The notes: a model not told the origin generated them from the letters alone. A DNA stretch of 64,000 nt from Leptospira congkakensis (GCF_004770265.1 NZ_RQGQ01000009.1:62001-126000), one strand, 5' to 3'; shown: positions 9,130 to 18,129, counted from the first letter of the stretch. Made by a program: numbers and translations.

Positions 9130-9389
9130 TAAGAACACATTCCCTTTTTCGCCTCTCCGGTGTAAATGTGTAAAAAAATAAAATCATGTTTTGGTTCAAA
9201 ATTCGAATACAAGTGTTATGCGTGAAAGAATGTTTGAATTTTAAATTTCGAAAAAAAAATCAACTAAAACCGGAAACTAAATGTCTAAGTGCTTTGAAAA
9301 CCAAAGGTGATTGTTGTCTTGTAACATGGGATGACTAAAAAAAGACAAAGTCATAGATGGATACTTAAGATAGTTTATATGAAGATAAA

Positions 9390-10163
9390 ATGAAAGTTTG
9401 GAAACCTGATTTAAGTTTAGAAACAAAATCACTCATACAATCTGTATTTGTTTTTGAATCCGATACGGAAGAAAAACAAATGCTCCCCTTTTATGCAGAT
9501 GGATTTCCTGGATTAGTATTCTTCCATTCAGAAAATCCAGTTACCGTTTATGTAGGATCTGAATCCAAAGTAATGGATCCAGTTTTTGTTTATGGACAAA
9601 CCATCGAACCCATTCGAATCCAAATGGAAGGTCCATTTTTCTTTGTGATGATACAACTTTTTCCAGCTGTGGTGGAAGAATCATTAGGAATTCCTGTAGT
9701 GGAACTGACCAATTCTTGTTTCACAATCCCGCAGTCTGATTGGATTAGTGAACCTAACTTTAAGTTATCGAGAGAGAAGTTTTCTTCTTCTCTAGCAATA
9801 GATGCCTTAATGACTTTTATTATGAAAAAAGGGAGTAAGTTTCGTCCAGATCCAATCTTACATCTTTGTATCGAAGAAATTTTAGAAGAAAAAGGAAATT
9901 GTGAAATTGGAAAGTTATCCAAAAAGTTGGGACTTTCTGAAAGAACCTTACAAAGAAGATTTCAAAACTATGTAGGCCTCACTCCCAAACAATTCTCAAG
10001 TATCATTCGTTTCCAATCCAGTTTAAATGAATTAAATGGTGAGGCGAAATCTAAGTTAACGGACATAGCATACGTTAGTGGATATGCTGACCAGTCTCAT
10101 TTCATTCGCCAATTCAAATCTTTTACCAAACAAAAACCTTTCCGTTTTCGAGAAAAAATTTAA
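9390..10163 (+). CDS. AraC-family transcriptional regulator with DUF6597-like sensor domain
   Basis: The 257-residue protein has an N-terminal cupin-like domain of the type often annotated DUF6597 (about 1-130; PFYADGFPGLVFFHSE ... VFVYGQTIEPIRIQMEGPF). The C-terminal AraC double helix-turn-helix spans about 165-257: first helix pair IGKLSKKLGLSERTLQRRFQ, second LTDIAYVSGYADQSHFIRQF, ending in the family's KPFRFRE. It may regulate the divergent LLM-esterase pair or the reductase downstream. The 260-base upstream gap contains ATGACT (9331-9336) and its inverse AGTCAT (9349-9354), 12 bases apart, a weak operator candidate. Confidence 0.88.
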   Translation: MKVWKPDLSLETKSLIQSVFVFESDTEEKQMLPFYADGFPGLVFFHSENPVTVYVGSESKVMDPVFVYGQTIEPIRIQMEGPFFFVMIQLFPAVVEESLGIPVVELTNSCFTIPQSDWISEPNFKLSREKFSSSLAIDALMTFIMKKGSKFRPDPILHLCIEEILEEKGNCEIGKLSKKLGLSERTLQRRFQNYVGLTPKQFSSIIRFQSSLNELNGEAKSKLTDIAYVSGYADQSHFIRQFKSFTKQKPFRFREKI

Positions 10164-10200
10164 ACCCTGTCGGGTTTGTCCAATTTTTATTTTTTGTTTT
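10162..10200 (+). terminator. intrinsic terminator after the AraC gene
   Basis: AAACCC (10162-10167), loop TGTC and GGGTTT (10172-10177) form a six-pair stem that overlaps the AraC stop codon. A T-rich stretch to about 10200 follows. Short but well placed. Confidence 0.6.
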
Positions 10201-10216
10201 CCTTTATTCTGAATCC

Positions 10217-11053
10217 ATGAAACCAAAAACATTAATCATTGGATCCAGCGGAAAAACAGGATCAAGAATTCTATCCAAACTAAAAACAGCAGGTTATCCT
10301 GTTCGATTGGGATCAAGAAAAGAAACACCCGCCTTTGACTGGGAAAAACCGGAGGATTGGGAAACCGTGATTCAAGGAGTCGATCAAGTTTATATCAGCT
10401 TCCAACCGGATTTGGCAGTTCCTTCTTCCCTCAGTGCGATCCAAACATTGGTGGGAATTTGTAAATCAAACCAAGTAAAACGATTGGTTTTGTTATCGGG
10501 TAGGGGAGAGCCGGAAGCAGAGACTTGCGAACAAATTGTACAAAACTCAGGGTTGGCTTGGACTGTCCTTCGTTCTAGTTGGTTTTTACAAAATTTCAGC
10601 GAAGGAATGTTCCTAGACCAAATCAAAGAAGGACGAGTTTTGTTACCTAAGTTAACCGTTAAGGAACCATTTGTGGATTTGGATGACCTTGCCGATCTCG
10701 CTTTCGAATCACTTGTGACAGACAAACATCGTAACAAGGTGTATGAATTGACAGGTCCTGAACTTTTGAGTTTTCAGGATGTAATTTTAAAGATAGCGGA
10801 AACAACAAACCAATCCATTGCAATCGAAGAACTTCCATTAGATGATTATATTGCAACCTTAAAGGGGTTTGGTCTTCCTAAAGATGCACTATGGCTAATT
10901 GATTATTTGTTTCGCACCGTCCTTGATGGAAGAAACGAATCGGTAGTGAAGGATTTGGAATTGGCACTTGGAAGAAAGCCAAAAGACTTTGGTACCTATG
11001 TGAAAGAAACAGCCAAATCAGGAATTTGGAAAATTACCCAACCTACCATCTGA
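10217..11053 (+). CDS. NmrA-type NAD(P)H-binding protein (atypical SDR)
   Basis: The 278-residue protein starts with a Rossmann strand and glycine loop (TLIIGSSGKTGSRIL, G-x-x-G-x-x-G). Features typical of NmrA/HSCARG-like atypical short-chain dehydrogenases follow: DQVYISFQPD, then VKRLVLLSGRGEPEA where a catalytic Tyr-Lys pair would otherwise lie. WTVLRSSWFLQNF and VDLDDLADLAFESL also match the family (NAD(P)H-azoreductase / ergot-alkaloid-type reductases). The canonical YxxxK is absent, so it may be a redox sensor or a reductase with an alternative active site. It follows the AraC gene on the same strand but after a terminator. Confidence 0.85.
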   Translation: MKPKTLIIGSSGKTGSRILSKLKTAGYPVRLGSRKETPAFDWEKPEDWETVIQGVDQVYISFQPDLAVPSSLSAIQTLVGICKSNQVKRLVLLSGRGEPEAETCEQIVQNSGLAWTVLRSSWFLQNFSEGMFLDQIKEGRVLLPKLTVKEPFVDLDDLADLAFESLVTDKHRNKVYELTGPELLSFQDVILKIAETTNQSIAIEELPLDDYIATLKGFGLPKDALWLIDYLFRTVLDGRNESVVKDLELALGRKPKDFGTYVKETAKSGIWKITQPTI

Positions 11054-11128
11054 ATTTCCTTTGGAACCATAGTTTTCGAGAAAACCTCCAGAAATTTGGC
11101 AAAGTGGGATCTCTTGCTTGGTGTAAAG

Positions 11129-11160
11129 ATCTCACTAGGAAAACTAAATCCTAGTGAGAT
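11129..11160. terminator. 12-bp stem-loop between convergent genes
   Basis: ATCTCACTAGGA (11129-11140) and its exact complement TCCTAGTGAGAT (11149-11160) enclose an eight-base loop. It lies between the convergent stops at 11053 and 11219, so it could end transcripts from both sides. There is no T-run on the plus strand. Confidence 0.55.
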
Positions 11161-11218
11161 TGGGATAGAACTTTGAGATTGAGTGAGGTATTCGTCAATC
11201 CATCAAAAGATTCTCTAA

Positions 11219-13315
11219 TTATTGTTCGGTGGGATATCCACTATAAGTCATTTTTCCTGTTAGATAAATGGGACTTTTTTGTTCCAAAAGAATCCGAGTG
11301 TTGAGTTTGGATTGGATCTCTTGTAAGGTCTGTGCGGAATAGGATGCACCCGCCCCATCCACAACCAAAACATAATGGTAAGAAGAATTTGGATTTTCCT
11401 CTACATCTAAATCATCCCAAATATGTAAAATGTTTCCAGAACCAGTCTCTCGGTTGCGATCCGGAATGACAATGGCTTCGTTTGTTTCTTGGCTCGGGGT
11501 GGTTGGTATCGATTGGTTATAGATTCTTTTTTCGGAAATCACGATAGCCTTGGTCAGATCAAAGTGAGAAGGAAGATACACTTCTGTGGGCGCATCGGAA
11601 AATCTTCCTTTCCAAATGACCAATTGGAATCTTTTATCGGCAAAATATTTGGACTCTGTATTTCCTGGTTTGATAGCCGCCCAAGAAAAAACTTTATTCC
11701 ATGTATCCGATCCAACCGCATTGTAATGACTACTCATCAATCGCCCTTGGCTCTTTCGTAAATACCCACGTTCGATCACATGGTTGTTTAGGTTAAAACT
11801 GGTTCCATAATTTCCAACCACAGAAAAGTCTTCTTCATTCCATGCATCTTTTGTTGTGATGAGTTTCGAAGGATTTCCATTCATATACTCCGCATGGTTG
11901 TTATAATAATAATCCCAATGCCATTGTGTTCCCGAAACGATAGGATTGTAAAAATCGGCAAACCTAGATTTGGAAGTTTGGTTTCCATCCGAAACTTCCA
12001 TCGCTTGGTAAACGGCATTGATCATTCGAGGTGTATCTTTTGCCCCCGTTCCTTTTAACCACATACCAAATTCACTGAGGAAAACAGGGATTTTTAAGTA
12101 TCTAGATTCCTTTCTGATTTCATCTAAGTATTTAAAATAAGTAGCATTGTCGATTCCTGTGAGATCTGTTCCCATACGACCGGCATCATAGAAATGAGAA
12201 TTAAAAACAAAACCAGGACCAGGTGGGGATAACAAATGTCCTCCTCCTGTAGCAGGTGCAATCGCCGAACCAATGTTTGTATTCCAGAATACTAGAGGTT
12301 CTGCAAATACCCATTTGTTTTCCCAACCATTTTGGTTTAGAATGGTCCTGACTTTTTTGTACATAGGCCAAAGTTTTTGATTGTCCCATTGTGCAGGTGT
12401 CAATCCTTCCATTCCCCCATCCACAGGTTCATTAAAGGGATCAAGTCCGAGCACATAAGAAAATTCTTCCGCAGTCAGTTTCTCTTTCAGATAAGCAGAA
12501 GTTTTTCCAATTTGCCAAAGGAACTCAGTTTGCATATTTCTCGAACCAAGACTTGTCGATAGTGGGGCGTTGTTCCAAAAATTACGAAAAGCTCTCCGAA
12601 CCGCTTCATTGGTTAAATTGTTCTGGCTCCAACTGGCACAAATGATTCCACAATATTCGGTAGGATAACTTCCCCCTTTGGTGATCCAAGCCGGGGCTCC
12701 ATTACCTGTATGCCAAGAGTTTTTATTAAATAGATGGCGAGAAAATAAATCTTCATGATAATCCAAAAGAATGTACATTCGTTTGGCGGTTGCTTTTTTC
12801 ATTTGAGAGATGATGGCATCTAAATAATTATAATCGATGGTATCAACTGCAGGATGAACTCCTTCCCAAGCAATCGTATAACGAATGATATTTGACCCTG
12901 TGGTTTTGCCAAGCCGACCAAATGCTATTTCAGCATCCGATGCATTTGCAAAAGGTTTGAATCCATGTTGTGCCAATTTCATATTCCCTGAGATATTAAA
13001 ACCTCGGAAACTGACTTCACGTCCAAGCCCATCCACAAAGATTTGGTCTGTGAATTGGTTGTTAGTTTTTTCAGAGATAAAAATCTCTCTATCGCCAGAA
13101 GAGTTACTGTAGTCTAGGTTATGAAGGGATCCCGATACTGCGAGAGCCCGTGTTTGTGAGAAAGAACCATTTGTTTGCGAAGACAAACCATCACTAGGCA
13201 ATAGTAAGGGAAGGAAAGTCGATGGCGATTCTTTGGTGGGAGCACAAGAGCTCGCTGTCAGAAAAAGGATGGCAGAGACCAACCAAACGGATAGGGTTTT
13301 CGATTTTATTTTCAT
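11219..13315 (-). CDS. GH5 endoglycoceramidase-like lipoprotein
   Basis: I start at ATG 13315, preceded by GAGGT at four bases and followed by a lipoprotein signal (KTLSVWLVSAILFLTASSC). The mature protein opens DGLGREVSFRGFNISGNMK and then shows NIIRYTIAWEGVHP, LLDYHEDLFSRHLFN, GNGAPAWI and ASWSQNNLTNEAV. Glu296 in DPFNEP (acid/base) and Glu415 in FLSEFG (nucleophile) are the catalytic pair of clan-A GH5 enzymes. The order and wording match endoglycoceramidases, which release intact oligosaccharide from glycosphingolipids. At about 698 residues it is longer than typical, with a beta-rich C-terminal domain. It is divergent from a ceramidase that would act on the product. Endogalactosylceramidase specificity is an alternative. 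Confidence 0.82.
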   Translation of the reverse strand: MKIKSKTLSVWLVSAILFLTASSCAPTKESPSTFLPLLLPSDGLSSQTNGSFSQTRALAVSGSLHNLDYSNSSGDREIFISEKTNNQFTDQIFVDGLGREVSFRGFNISGNMKLAQHGFKPFANASDAEIAFGRLGKTTGSNIIRYTIAWEGVHPAVDTIDYNYLDAIISQMKKATAKRMYILLDYHEDLFSRHLFNKNSWHTGNGAPAWITKGGSYPTEYCGIICASWSQNNLTNEAVRRAFRNFWNNAPLSTSLGSRNMQTEFLWQIGKTSAYLKEKLTAEEFSYVLGLDPFNEPVDGGMEGLTPAQWDNQKLWPMYKKVRTILNQNGWENKWVFAEPLVFWNTNIGSAIAPATGGGHLLSPPGPGFVFNSHFYDAGRMGTDLTGIDNATYFKYLDEIRKESRYLKIPVFLSEFGMWLKGTGAKDTPRMINAVYQAMEVSDGNQTSKSRFADFYNPIVSGTQWHWDYYYNNHAEYMNGNPSKLITTKDAWNEEDFSVVGNYGTSFNLNNHVIERGYLRKSQGRLMSSHYNAVGSDTWNKVFSWAAIKPGNTESKYFADKRFQLVIWKGRFSDAPTEVYLPSHFDLTKAIVISEKRIYNQSIPTTPSQETNEAIVIPDRNRETGSGNILHIWDDLDVEENPNSSYHYVLVVDGAGASYSAQTLQEIQSKLNTRILLEQKSPIYLTGKMTYSGYPTEQ

Positions 13316-13372
13316 AGTACCTCGCTCCCATTTCCTTTGGAGATTAGGAGATACGGTCACTTGCTACATACT

Positions 13373-13390
13373 AGCCGACAATTGTCGATT
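13373..13390. promoter_or_regulatory. operator candidate, copy 1 (CCGACA-N2-TGTCG)
   Basis: The 18-mer AGCCGACAATTGTCGATT has an internal perfect palindrome (13376-13387) and matches copy 2 at most positions. It sits 58 bases upstream of the endoglycoceramidase start. A TetR-type dimer is the likely binder by its length and two-fold symmetry; the TetR gene at 15969 is the nearest candidate. Confidence 0.5.
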
Positions 13391-13586
13391 AAAAAACTGA
13401 CACCAAATTTCCATAAATATGGAATTTAGAAATCCCATCACTGAAAAATGACAGTCGCTGGAAAAAGAAACTGACTTACTTTTTTCCAATTTCAGAAAAA
13501 TAAACTCCCTTTCCTGCTCTAATTGTCAGATTTGTGGGGAGATCTCCACTCCTTTGTAGTCAAATTCTGAACACTGGTCTATAAAA

Positions 13587-13604
13587 AACCGACATGTGTC
13601 GGTT
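13587..13604. promoter_or_regulatory. operator candidate, copy 2 (AACCGACA-N2-TGTCGGTT)
   Basis: Eight-base arms AACCGACA and TGTCGGTT flank a two-base centre. This is the better-conserved copy, 123 bases before the ceramidase start and directly upstream of a possible -35 (TTGCTT). It is shared with copy 1 on the other side of the divergent region. Confidence 0.55.
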
Positions 13605-13726
13605 AATTTGCTTGCCATATTTTTAACATCGTTTAGACTAATATCCCGAAATTGACCTAGATCCCTCTCAGTACAAGAGGATGCGAAAAACCGTTTTATT
13701 TAGAAATTTAGATTCGGAGAAAGTAT

Positions 13727-15877
13727 ATGAATTCCAAAAGAGAATCCCGAGTGCGCTTGGGTTTTACCATTGTTTGTTGTTTTCTGGTTTTGACTTGTTC
13801 AGACGAGAAATCTTCCCCTTCGCCAATCCTCGGTTTGGTGGATTCTAGTGCCACAGATAACTCTAGTTCCGCATTCAGTTCTTCCGGTGTGAGCCGTGCC
13901 GTTGCTCCTTCTCTTGGTTCGTCGCCGTATCTTGTGGGTGCAGGGATCTATGATATCACGGGTCCCGCCGCCGAAGTAGGGATGATGGGTTTTGCGGAAT
14001 CAGCGCAAAAAACAGAAGGGATTTATATGCGCCTTTGGTCAAGGGCCTATATCATTGGGGATGCATCCAAACGAGTGGTTTTTGTGAGTGCTGACTTAGG
14101 AATGATTTTTCAATCCATCAAACAAGCAGTGAGTAAAAAAATTGCCTTAGATGCAGAACTATCACCTTATTACAATCAGGCGAACGTTCTTCTTTCGGCG
14201 ACACATACACATAGTGGGCCTGGTGGGTATTCTCATTATTTTTTATACAACGCCACTACCTCCGGATTTATCAAAGAAAACTTTGATGTGATTGTCGATG
14301 GAATTTATCGTTCCATCAAACTCGCTCATCAAAATTTAGTTCCAGGTAATGTTTATATCAACCAAGGAAATTTAACAGATGCGAGTAAAAACCGTTCGGT
14401 GGCTGCTTATGATAAAAACCCTGTTGCTGAAAGAAATTTTTATTCTTCTAACGTAGACCAAACGATGACTCTTTTAAAATTAGTCGCGGCGGATGGTCGT
14501 GAGTTAGGGATGCTCAATTGGTTTGCAGTGCATCCAACCAACGTTGGTCCTACAAACAAACTCATCGGTGGTGACAATAAAGGTCTCGCTTCTTATCTTT
14601 TTGAAAAAACAAAAGGAACTAATTATTCAGCAAACCAAACCTTTGTGGCTGCTTTTGCACAAACAAATTCAGGAGATGTCACTCCTAACCTTTGGGGCCC
14701 AGCGGATGGGGTGAATGATTATGCGAGACAAAACATCATTGCAGAAAAACAATTAAACCGCGCCCAATCTCTTTATTCTTCTGCCACAACTCAACTTTCA
14801 GGTTCCGTTGACTTTCGCCACACGTTTGTTAACTTTTCCAATCTTTATGTAAGCAGTGTAGGAACTACAACCTGCCAAGCTGGTATGGGAGCATCTTTTT
14901 CTGCTGGAAGTGTGGAAGACAATGCTGTCTCTCTTGATTTTTTTGATGAAGGGACTACCGTTGATTCGTTGGATTGGAATACCAATTCTGCAGATGCGTT
15001 TAAGTCTAGTTTCCTTGGGGGAGCACTCGGTGTTCTTTGGCCAGCTTCTACAAGTGAAGCTTACAAACTTTGCCATGCCGAAAAACCTGTCCTCATTCCT
15101 ACAGGGGTTGCTAGTTTTGATGGGAATCCTTGGACACCTCCTGTCATCCCCATGCAAATCATTAAAATTGGTAACTTAGCGATTCTTGCCATTCCTGCGG
15201 AAGTATCGACAATGGCAGGACGTAGACTTCGTTCTCTTGTGAAAAATGTTTTGGCCAATGAATACACGGTGATTGCTGGTCTCTCTAACTCTTACACCTC
15301 GTATCTGACAACAAGAGAAGAATACTCTTCCCAACAATATGAAGGTGCTTCCACTCAATTTGGACCAAACACACTTGTCGGTTATGAACAAGAATTTGGT
15401 AAGTTAGCAAGCGCTTTGCGAAACGGAAGTGTTTCCCCTGCTGGACCTACACCGGCTGATCTAACAAACTACCAAGCAACTTTTCAAACTGGAGTTGTCT
15501 TTGATGATATTCCTCTCTTTAAAAGTTTTGGAAATGTTTTCACACAACCAGCATCTTCTTATGCAAACGGAGCCACTGTGAGCGCTGTATTTTGGGGCGC
15601 CCATCCTAAAAACAATATGCTCATCGGAAGTAGTTTTGTGGATGTGGAAAAACAAAATGGATCTACTTGGACTGTGGTGGCTAGAGATAATGATCCTTCC
15701 ACTACCTACAAATGGCAAAGGGATGGGATTGCCTATTCCAAAGTCACCGTCACTTGGAAAACGAGCTCCTTCCCATCGGGAACTTACCGCATCCGCCACC
15801 GTGGCCATTGGAAAAGTGGTTGGACGGGAGCCATCAGCGCTTACCAAGGAGTCACAAATAATTTCACAGTGCAGTAA
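13727..15877 (+). CDS. neutral/alkaline ceramidase, lipoprotein-like
   Basis: The 716-residue protein follows the neutral ceramidase plan. An export signal ends VLTC (possible lipobox, with Thr at -1, which is atypical). The catalytic domain starts VGAGIYDITGPAAEVGMMGFA. Zinc-binding ATHTHSGPGGY and the amidase motif NSGDVTPN follow (Thr319 where characterised enzymes have Ser), then AVHPTNVG. The C-terminal immunoglobulin-like domain (after about 560; VFDDIPLFKSFGNVF ... RIRHRGHWKSGW) completes it. Ceramidases split ceramide into sphingosine and fatty acid, the step after endoglycoceramidase. It is divergent from that gene and followed by a terminator and a TetR gene. Confidence 0.9.
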   Translation: MNSKRESRVRLGFTIVCCFLVLTCSDEKSSPSPILGLVDSSATDNSSSAFSSSGVSRAVAPSLGSSPYLVGAGIYDITGPAAEVGMMGFAESAQKTEGIYMRLWSRAYIIGDASKRVVFVSADLGMIFQSIKQAVSKKIALDAELSPYYNQANVLLSATHTHSGPGGYSHYFLYNATTSGFIKENFDVIVDGIYRSIKLAHQNLVPGNVYINQGNLTDASKNRSVAAYDKNPVAERNFYSSNVDQTMTLLKLVAADGRELGMLNWFAVHPTNVGPTNKLIGGDNKGLASYLFEKTKGTNYSANQTFVAAFAQTNSGDVTPNLWGPADGVNDYARQNIIAEKQLNRAQSLYSSATTQLSGSVDFRHTFVNFSNLYVSSVGTTTCQAGMGASFSAGSVEDNAVSLDFFDEGTTVDSLDWNTNSADAFKSSFLGGALGVLWPASTSEAYKLCHAEKPVLIPTGVASFDGNPWTPPVIPMQIIKIGNLAILAIPAEVSTMAGRRLRSLVKNVLANEYTVIAGLSNSYTSYLTTREEYSSQQYEGASTQFGPNTLVGYEQEFGKLASALRNGSVSPAGPTPADLTNYQATFQTGVVFDDIPLFKSFGNVFTQPASSYANGATVSAVFWGAHPKNNMLIGSSFVDVEKQNGSTWTVVARDNDPSTTYKWQRDGIAYSKVTVTWKTSSFPSGTYRIRHRGHWKSGWTGAISAYQGVTNNFTVQ

Positions 15878-15893
15878 TATCTGAACTCACTTG

Positions 15894-15925
15894 CCTGACC
15901 CCTAAAAAGGTCAGGTATTTTCTTT
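15894..15925 (+). terminator. intrinsic terminator after the ceramidase
   Basis: CCTGACC (15894-15900) and GGTCAGG (15909-15915) form a seven-pair stem with an eight-base loop, followed by the T-rich TATTTTCTTT. It separates the ceramidase from the TetR gene. Confidence 0.75.
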
Positions 15926-15968
15926 GCAACGGGATTGACTAGGTTTCATTTCCTAGAAGGCTCGTACT

Positions 15969-16628
15969 ATGGATAAATTGGTCGACGCATCCTTATCCCC
16001 TGACCTCGCTTCTAGGCCCTTTAAGTTCACTAGCAAACAAGGGAGGAGTAGACGCACTCGTTTGTTAACCATTGCATTGGAATTCCTTAGGGAAAAATCT
16101 CCAGAAGAGATTAGCTTTGCTGATATCTGCAAAGAGGCAAAAATCCCCAGGCCTTCCGCTTATCATTTTTTCCCCAATGTGGAAGCCATCTTCCATGGAA
16201 TCCGGTTATTACACTCCGAAAGCTTGATTGAAAAATCACTTTTATTAAAAAGAGAAACCTTTCATTCTTGGGAACAATATATCGAACGTTCGATCGACGT
16301 GGCCGTGGAAGTCACAAATAAAGAAATTGCTTTTCCTCGTTTGATTTATGGATACAGGATGAGTAACCCTGAGATGCGTCAAGTGGGCCAAGAGTTAGAC
16401 GCAAAACTAGCAAACCTTGCCAAACTGGGACTGATGGATCGGTTCGAACTACCAACCTTTGAAAATACAGATCCTATCTTTGCGGTTGCCTTTTCCATTG
16501 CCGATTCTCTTTTGAAACTTTCTTACCGAACCTATGGAGACTTTACTCCTTGGATGGTGGGAGAAGCAAAAAAGGCAACGATCTCGTATTTAAAAAATTA
16601 TCTACCAGAAGTTTGCAAACCAAAATAG
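15969..16628 (+). CDS. TetR-family regulator, probable controller of the ceramidase locus
   Basis: In this 219-residue protein the TetR helix-turn-helix is clear: RSRRTRLLTIALEFLREKSPEEISFADICKEAKIPRPSAYHFFPNVEAIF, at about residues 27-75. It is followed by an all-helical ligand domain without recognisable ligand residues. It is transcribed after the ceramidase but beyond a terminator, so it probably has its own promoter. The two matching palindromes between the endoglycoceramidase and ceramidase genes are the best candidates for its sites; a lipid breakdown product would be a sensible inducer. Both points are inference. Confidence 0.85.
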   Translation: MDKLVDASLSPDLASRPFKFTSKQGRSRRTRLLTIALEFLREKSPEEISFADICKEAKIPRPSAYHFFPNVEAIFHGIRLLHSESLIEKSLLLKRETFHSWEQYIERSIDVAVEVTNKEIAFPRLIYGYRMSNPEMRQVGQELDAKLANLAKLGLMDRFELPTFENTDPIFAVAFSIADSLLKLSYRTYGDFTPWMVGEAKKATISYLKNYLPEVCKPK

Positions 16629-16638
16629 AAATGTGTTT

Positions 16639-18129
16639 TTATTGGTAGTTACCAGTAAAACTAGCACCACCAGCAGTCCCTCCATTGATGGTTCCAATAT
16701 CGTTAATGAAGGTTGTTGCGTTATCAAAATATAGGGCTGTGGGACAATTATAAAGTCTGTTCCCATTGAAACTTATGGGATTGGTTCCCCCACCTTCATA
16801 AAAACAATACCGAGTGGTTCCGCCAGTGGTAAAAAGTGTATTTTGCTGGTAGGCATTTACATTACCGGCGCCAAAACCATGATAGATCGCCATACTAGTG
16901 TTACCCGTTCCTCCATCAAAACTGTTTCCCGTGACAATGGAATTAGAAGGATGACTAGAATTGAGCCCATAAGAAATATTTCCAGTACCTCCCGCAACTG
17001 TGTTATTTATAATGGTCGGAGTGTTCGCATCGGGAGTGTTATAGATTCCATGAGCAGAATCAAGAGCATTTCCTTCATATATGACATTACTGGTAATGGT
17101 TGGTGAGGAACTAAGTCCAACGGAGATTCCAAAAGTAGATTGGGTAGTCGAAACTCCTCCATGTATCGTATTGTTTGCTATATTTGCAGAAGATGACTCT
17201 AAGAGTATACCCACCGAATTTCCGTTAATGTTTGAGCCAGCTTCCACACGGTTGTTTGTGATTGTCGGTGAACCAGAAAAGCAATAGATCGCCATGAAGG
17301 TTCCTGTGGTGGCATTTGGATTCGATGATCCTCGTATCGTAAATCCATCCAAAATGGTAGAGGATGTGATGGTGGCGCCTGCACTGATTGTGAGAGAATC
17401 GGGAACCACTGATACTGTTGTATCCTCAATTTTTGTTATGTATAGATTTGAATTCCGATTTAAAAAATCAGAACTAAACCCACCGTATAACGAAACATTA
17501 TTTACCAAACTAACTTGAGTTCCGAGCCCACTGTCCACAGGATAGTTCCCTTCCGAGACTAAAATGGCTGCGGGAGCGGTTGCTCCTGTGATGGCAGAAG
17601 GAATTGTGAGTTTGGCACTTCCTGGTGTGGTTCCTGGATTACCATTATTGCCAGAGGGGCTAACATAGTATAAATTTGTATTGGTAGCAAGAACAGTATA
17701 ATTTCCTGTAACGGTTGCTAAACGAAATCCATTCGAGTCATTCCCATCCAACTGGAAACTGTTTTTTCCTACTGGGAGGGAACCAGAAAGATCTACAGTA
17801 TCGTTTGCCGCGAAAGTGTTTGACCAAGTTTGATCGAGTGGAGTTCCTAAAACGGCGGAAAGAGAAGTCGGATTCATACTCCGATTGAAGACCACTCGGA
17901 TTTTTGTGTTGGCGAGAATGACACATCCAACTGACGGAGTGACGGTGGCGGAAGGGCCCCCATACAAACCGAGAAGGATACTTAACTGGAGAAGGTTGTT
18001 CTTCTTTTTGGAGGGATCTAAATCTAAAAGTTCCCGAACAATCGGATTCAACAAACAATGGAATTGAAAAAATATAAGAACAAAAACTAAGATTAGATTC
18101 GTTTGGGAAGGTTTTATATATTTTCGCAT
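16639..18129 (-). CDS. DUF1565-type right-handed beta-helix lipoprotein
   Basis: The signal ILVFVLIFFQFHC suggests lipidation. A Big/DUF-like strand region follows (SVGCVILANTKIRVVFNRSMNP), then YYVSPSGNNGNPGTTPGSAKLTI, the opening of the DUF1565 domain. From about residue 230 the chain is repetitive, with many N-N and S-x-x-I-x-x-N-x-I rungs (PTITNNRVEAG, SANIANNTIHGG, PTITSNVIYEG, PTIINNTVAGG), the pattern of a parallel beta-helix. Such lipoproteins are abundant in Leptospira and are probably surface-exposed; no enzyme residues are identifiable. I use ATG 18129; GTG one codon earlier is also possible. Confidence 0.8.
   Translation of the reverse strand: MRKYIKPSQTNLILVFVLIFFQFHCLLNPIVRELLDLDPSKKKNNLLQLSILLGLYGGPSATVTPSVGCVILANTKIRVVFNRSMNPTSLSAVLGTPLDQTWSNTFAANDTVDLSGSLPVGKNSFQLDGNDSNGFRLATVTGNYTVLATNTNLYYVSPSGNNGNPGTTPGSAKLTIPSAITGATAPAAILVSEGNYPVDSGLGTQVSLVNNVSLYGGFSSDFLNRNSNLYITKIEDTTVSVVPDSLTISAGATITSSTILDGFTIRGSSNPNATTGTFMAIYCFSGSPTITNNRVEAGSNINGNSVGILLESSSANIANNTIHGGVSTTQSTFGISVGLSSSPTITSNVIYEGNALDSAHGIYNTPDANTPTIINNTVAGGTGNISYGLNSSHPSNSIVTGNSFDGGTGNTSMAIYHGFGAGNVNAYQQNTLFTTGGTTRYCFYEGGGTNPISFNGNRLYNCPTALYFDNATTFINDIGTINGGTAGGASFTGNYQ

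Larger units (their letters stand above)
13316..13726. other. 411-base divergent regulatory region, endoglycoceramidase/ceramidase
   Basis: No gene is visible here. It holds two copies of an 18-bp near-palindrome (13373-13390 and 13587-13604, listed separately). It also has an inverted pair GGAAAAA/TTTTTTCC near 13455-13485 and, near the ceramidase, CCTCT (13664-13668) mirrored by AGAGG (13676-13680). TTGCTT just after the second copy could be a -35 element. The layout is that of one regulator controlling both divergent genes. Confidence 0.55.

Noticed and set aside
9230..9260. AT-rich TTTGAATTTTAAATTTCGAAA region as an operator
   Set aside because: Symmetry is imperfect and expected in so A/T-rich a stretch.
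15939..15956. CTAGG/CCTAG inverted repeat ahead of the TetR gene as an autoregulatory site
   Set aside because: Only five-base arms with an eight-base spacer and no resemblance to the CCGACA palindromes.
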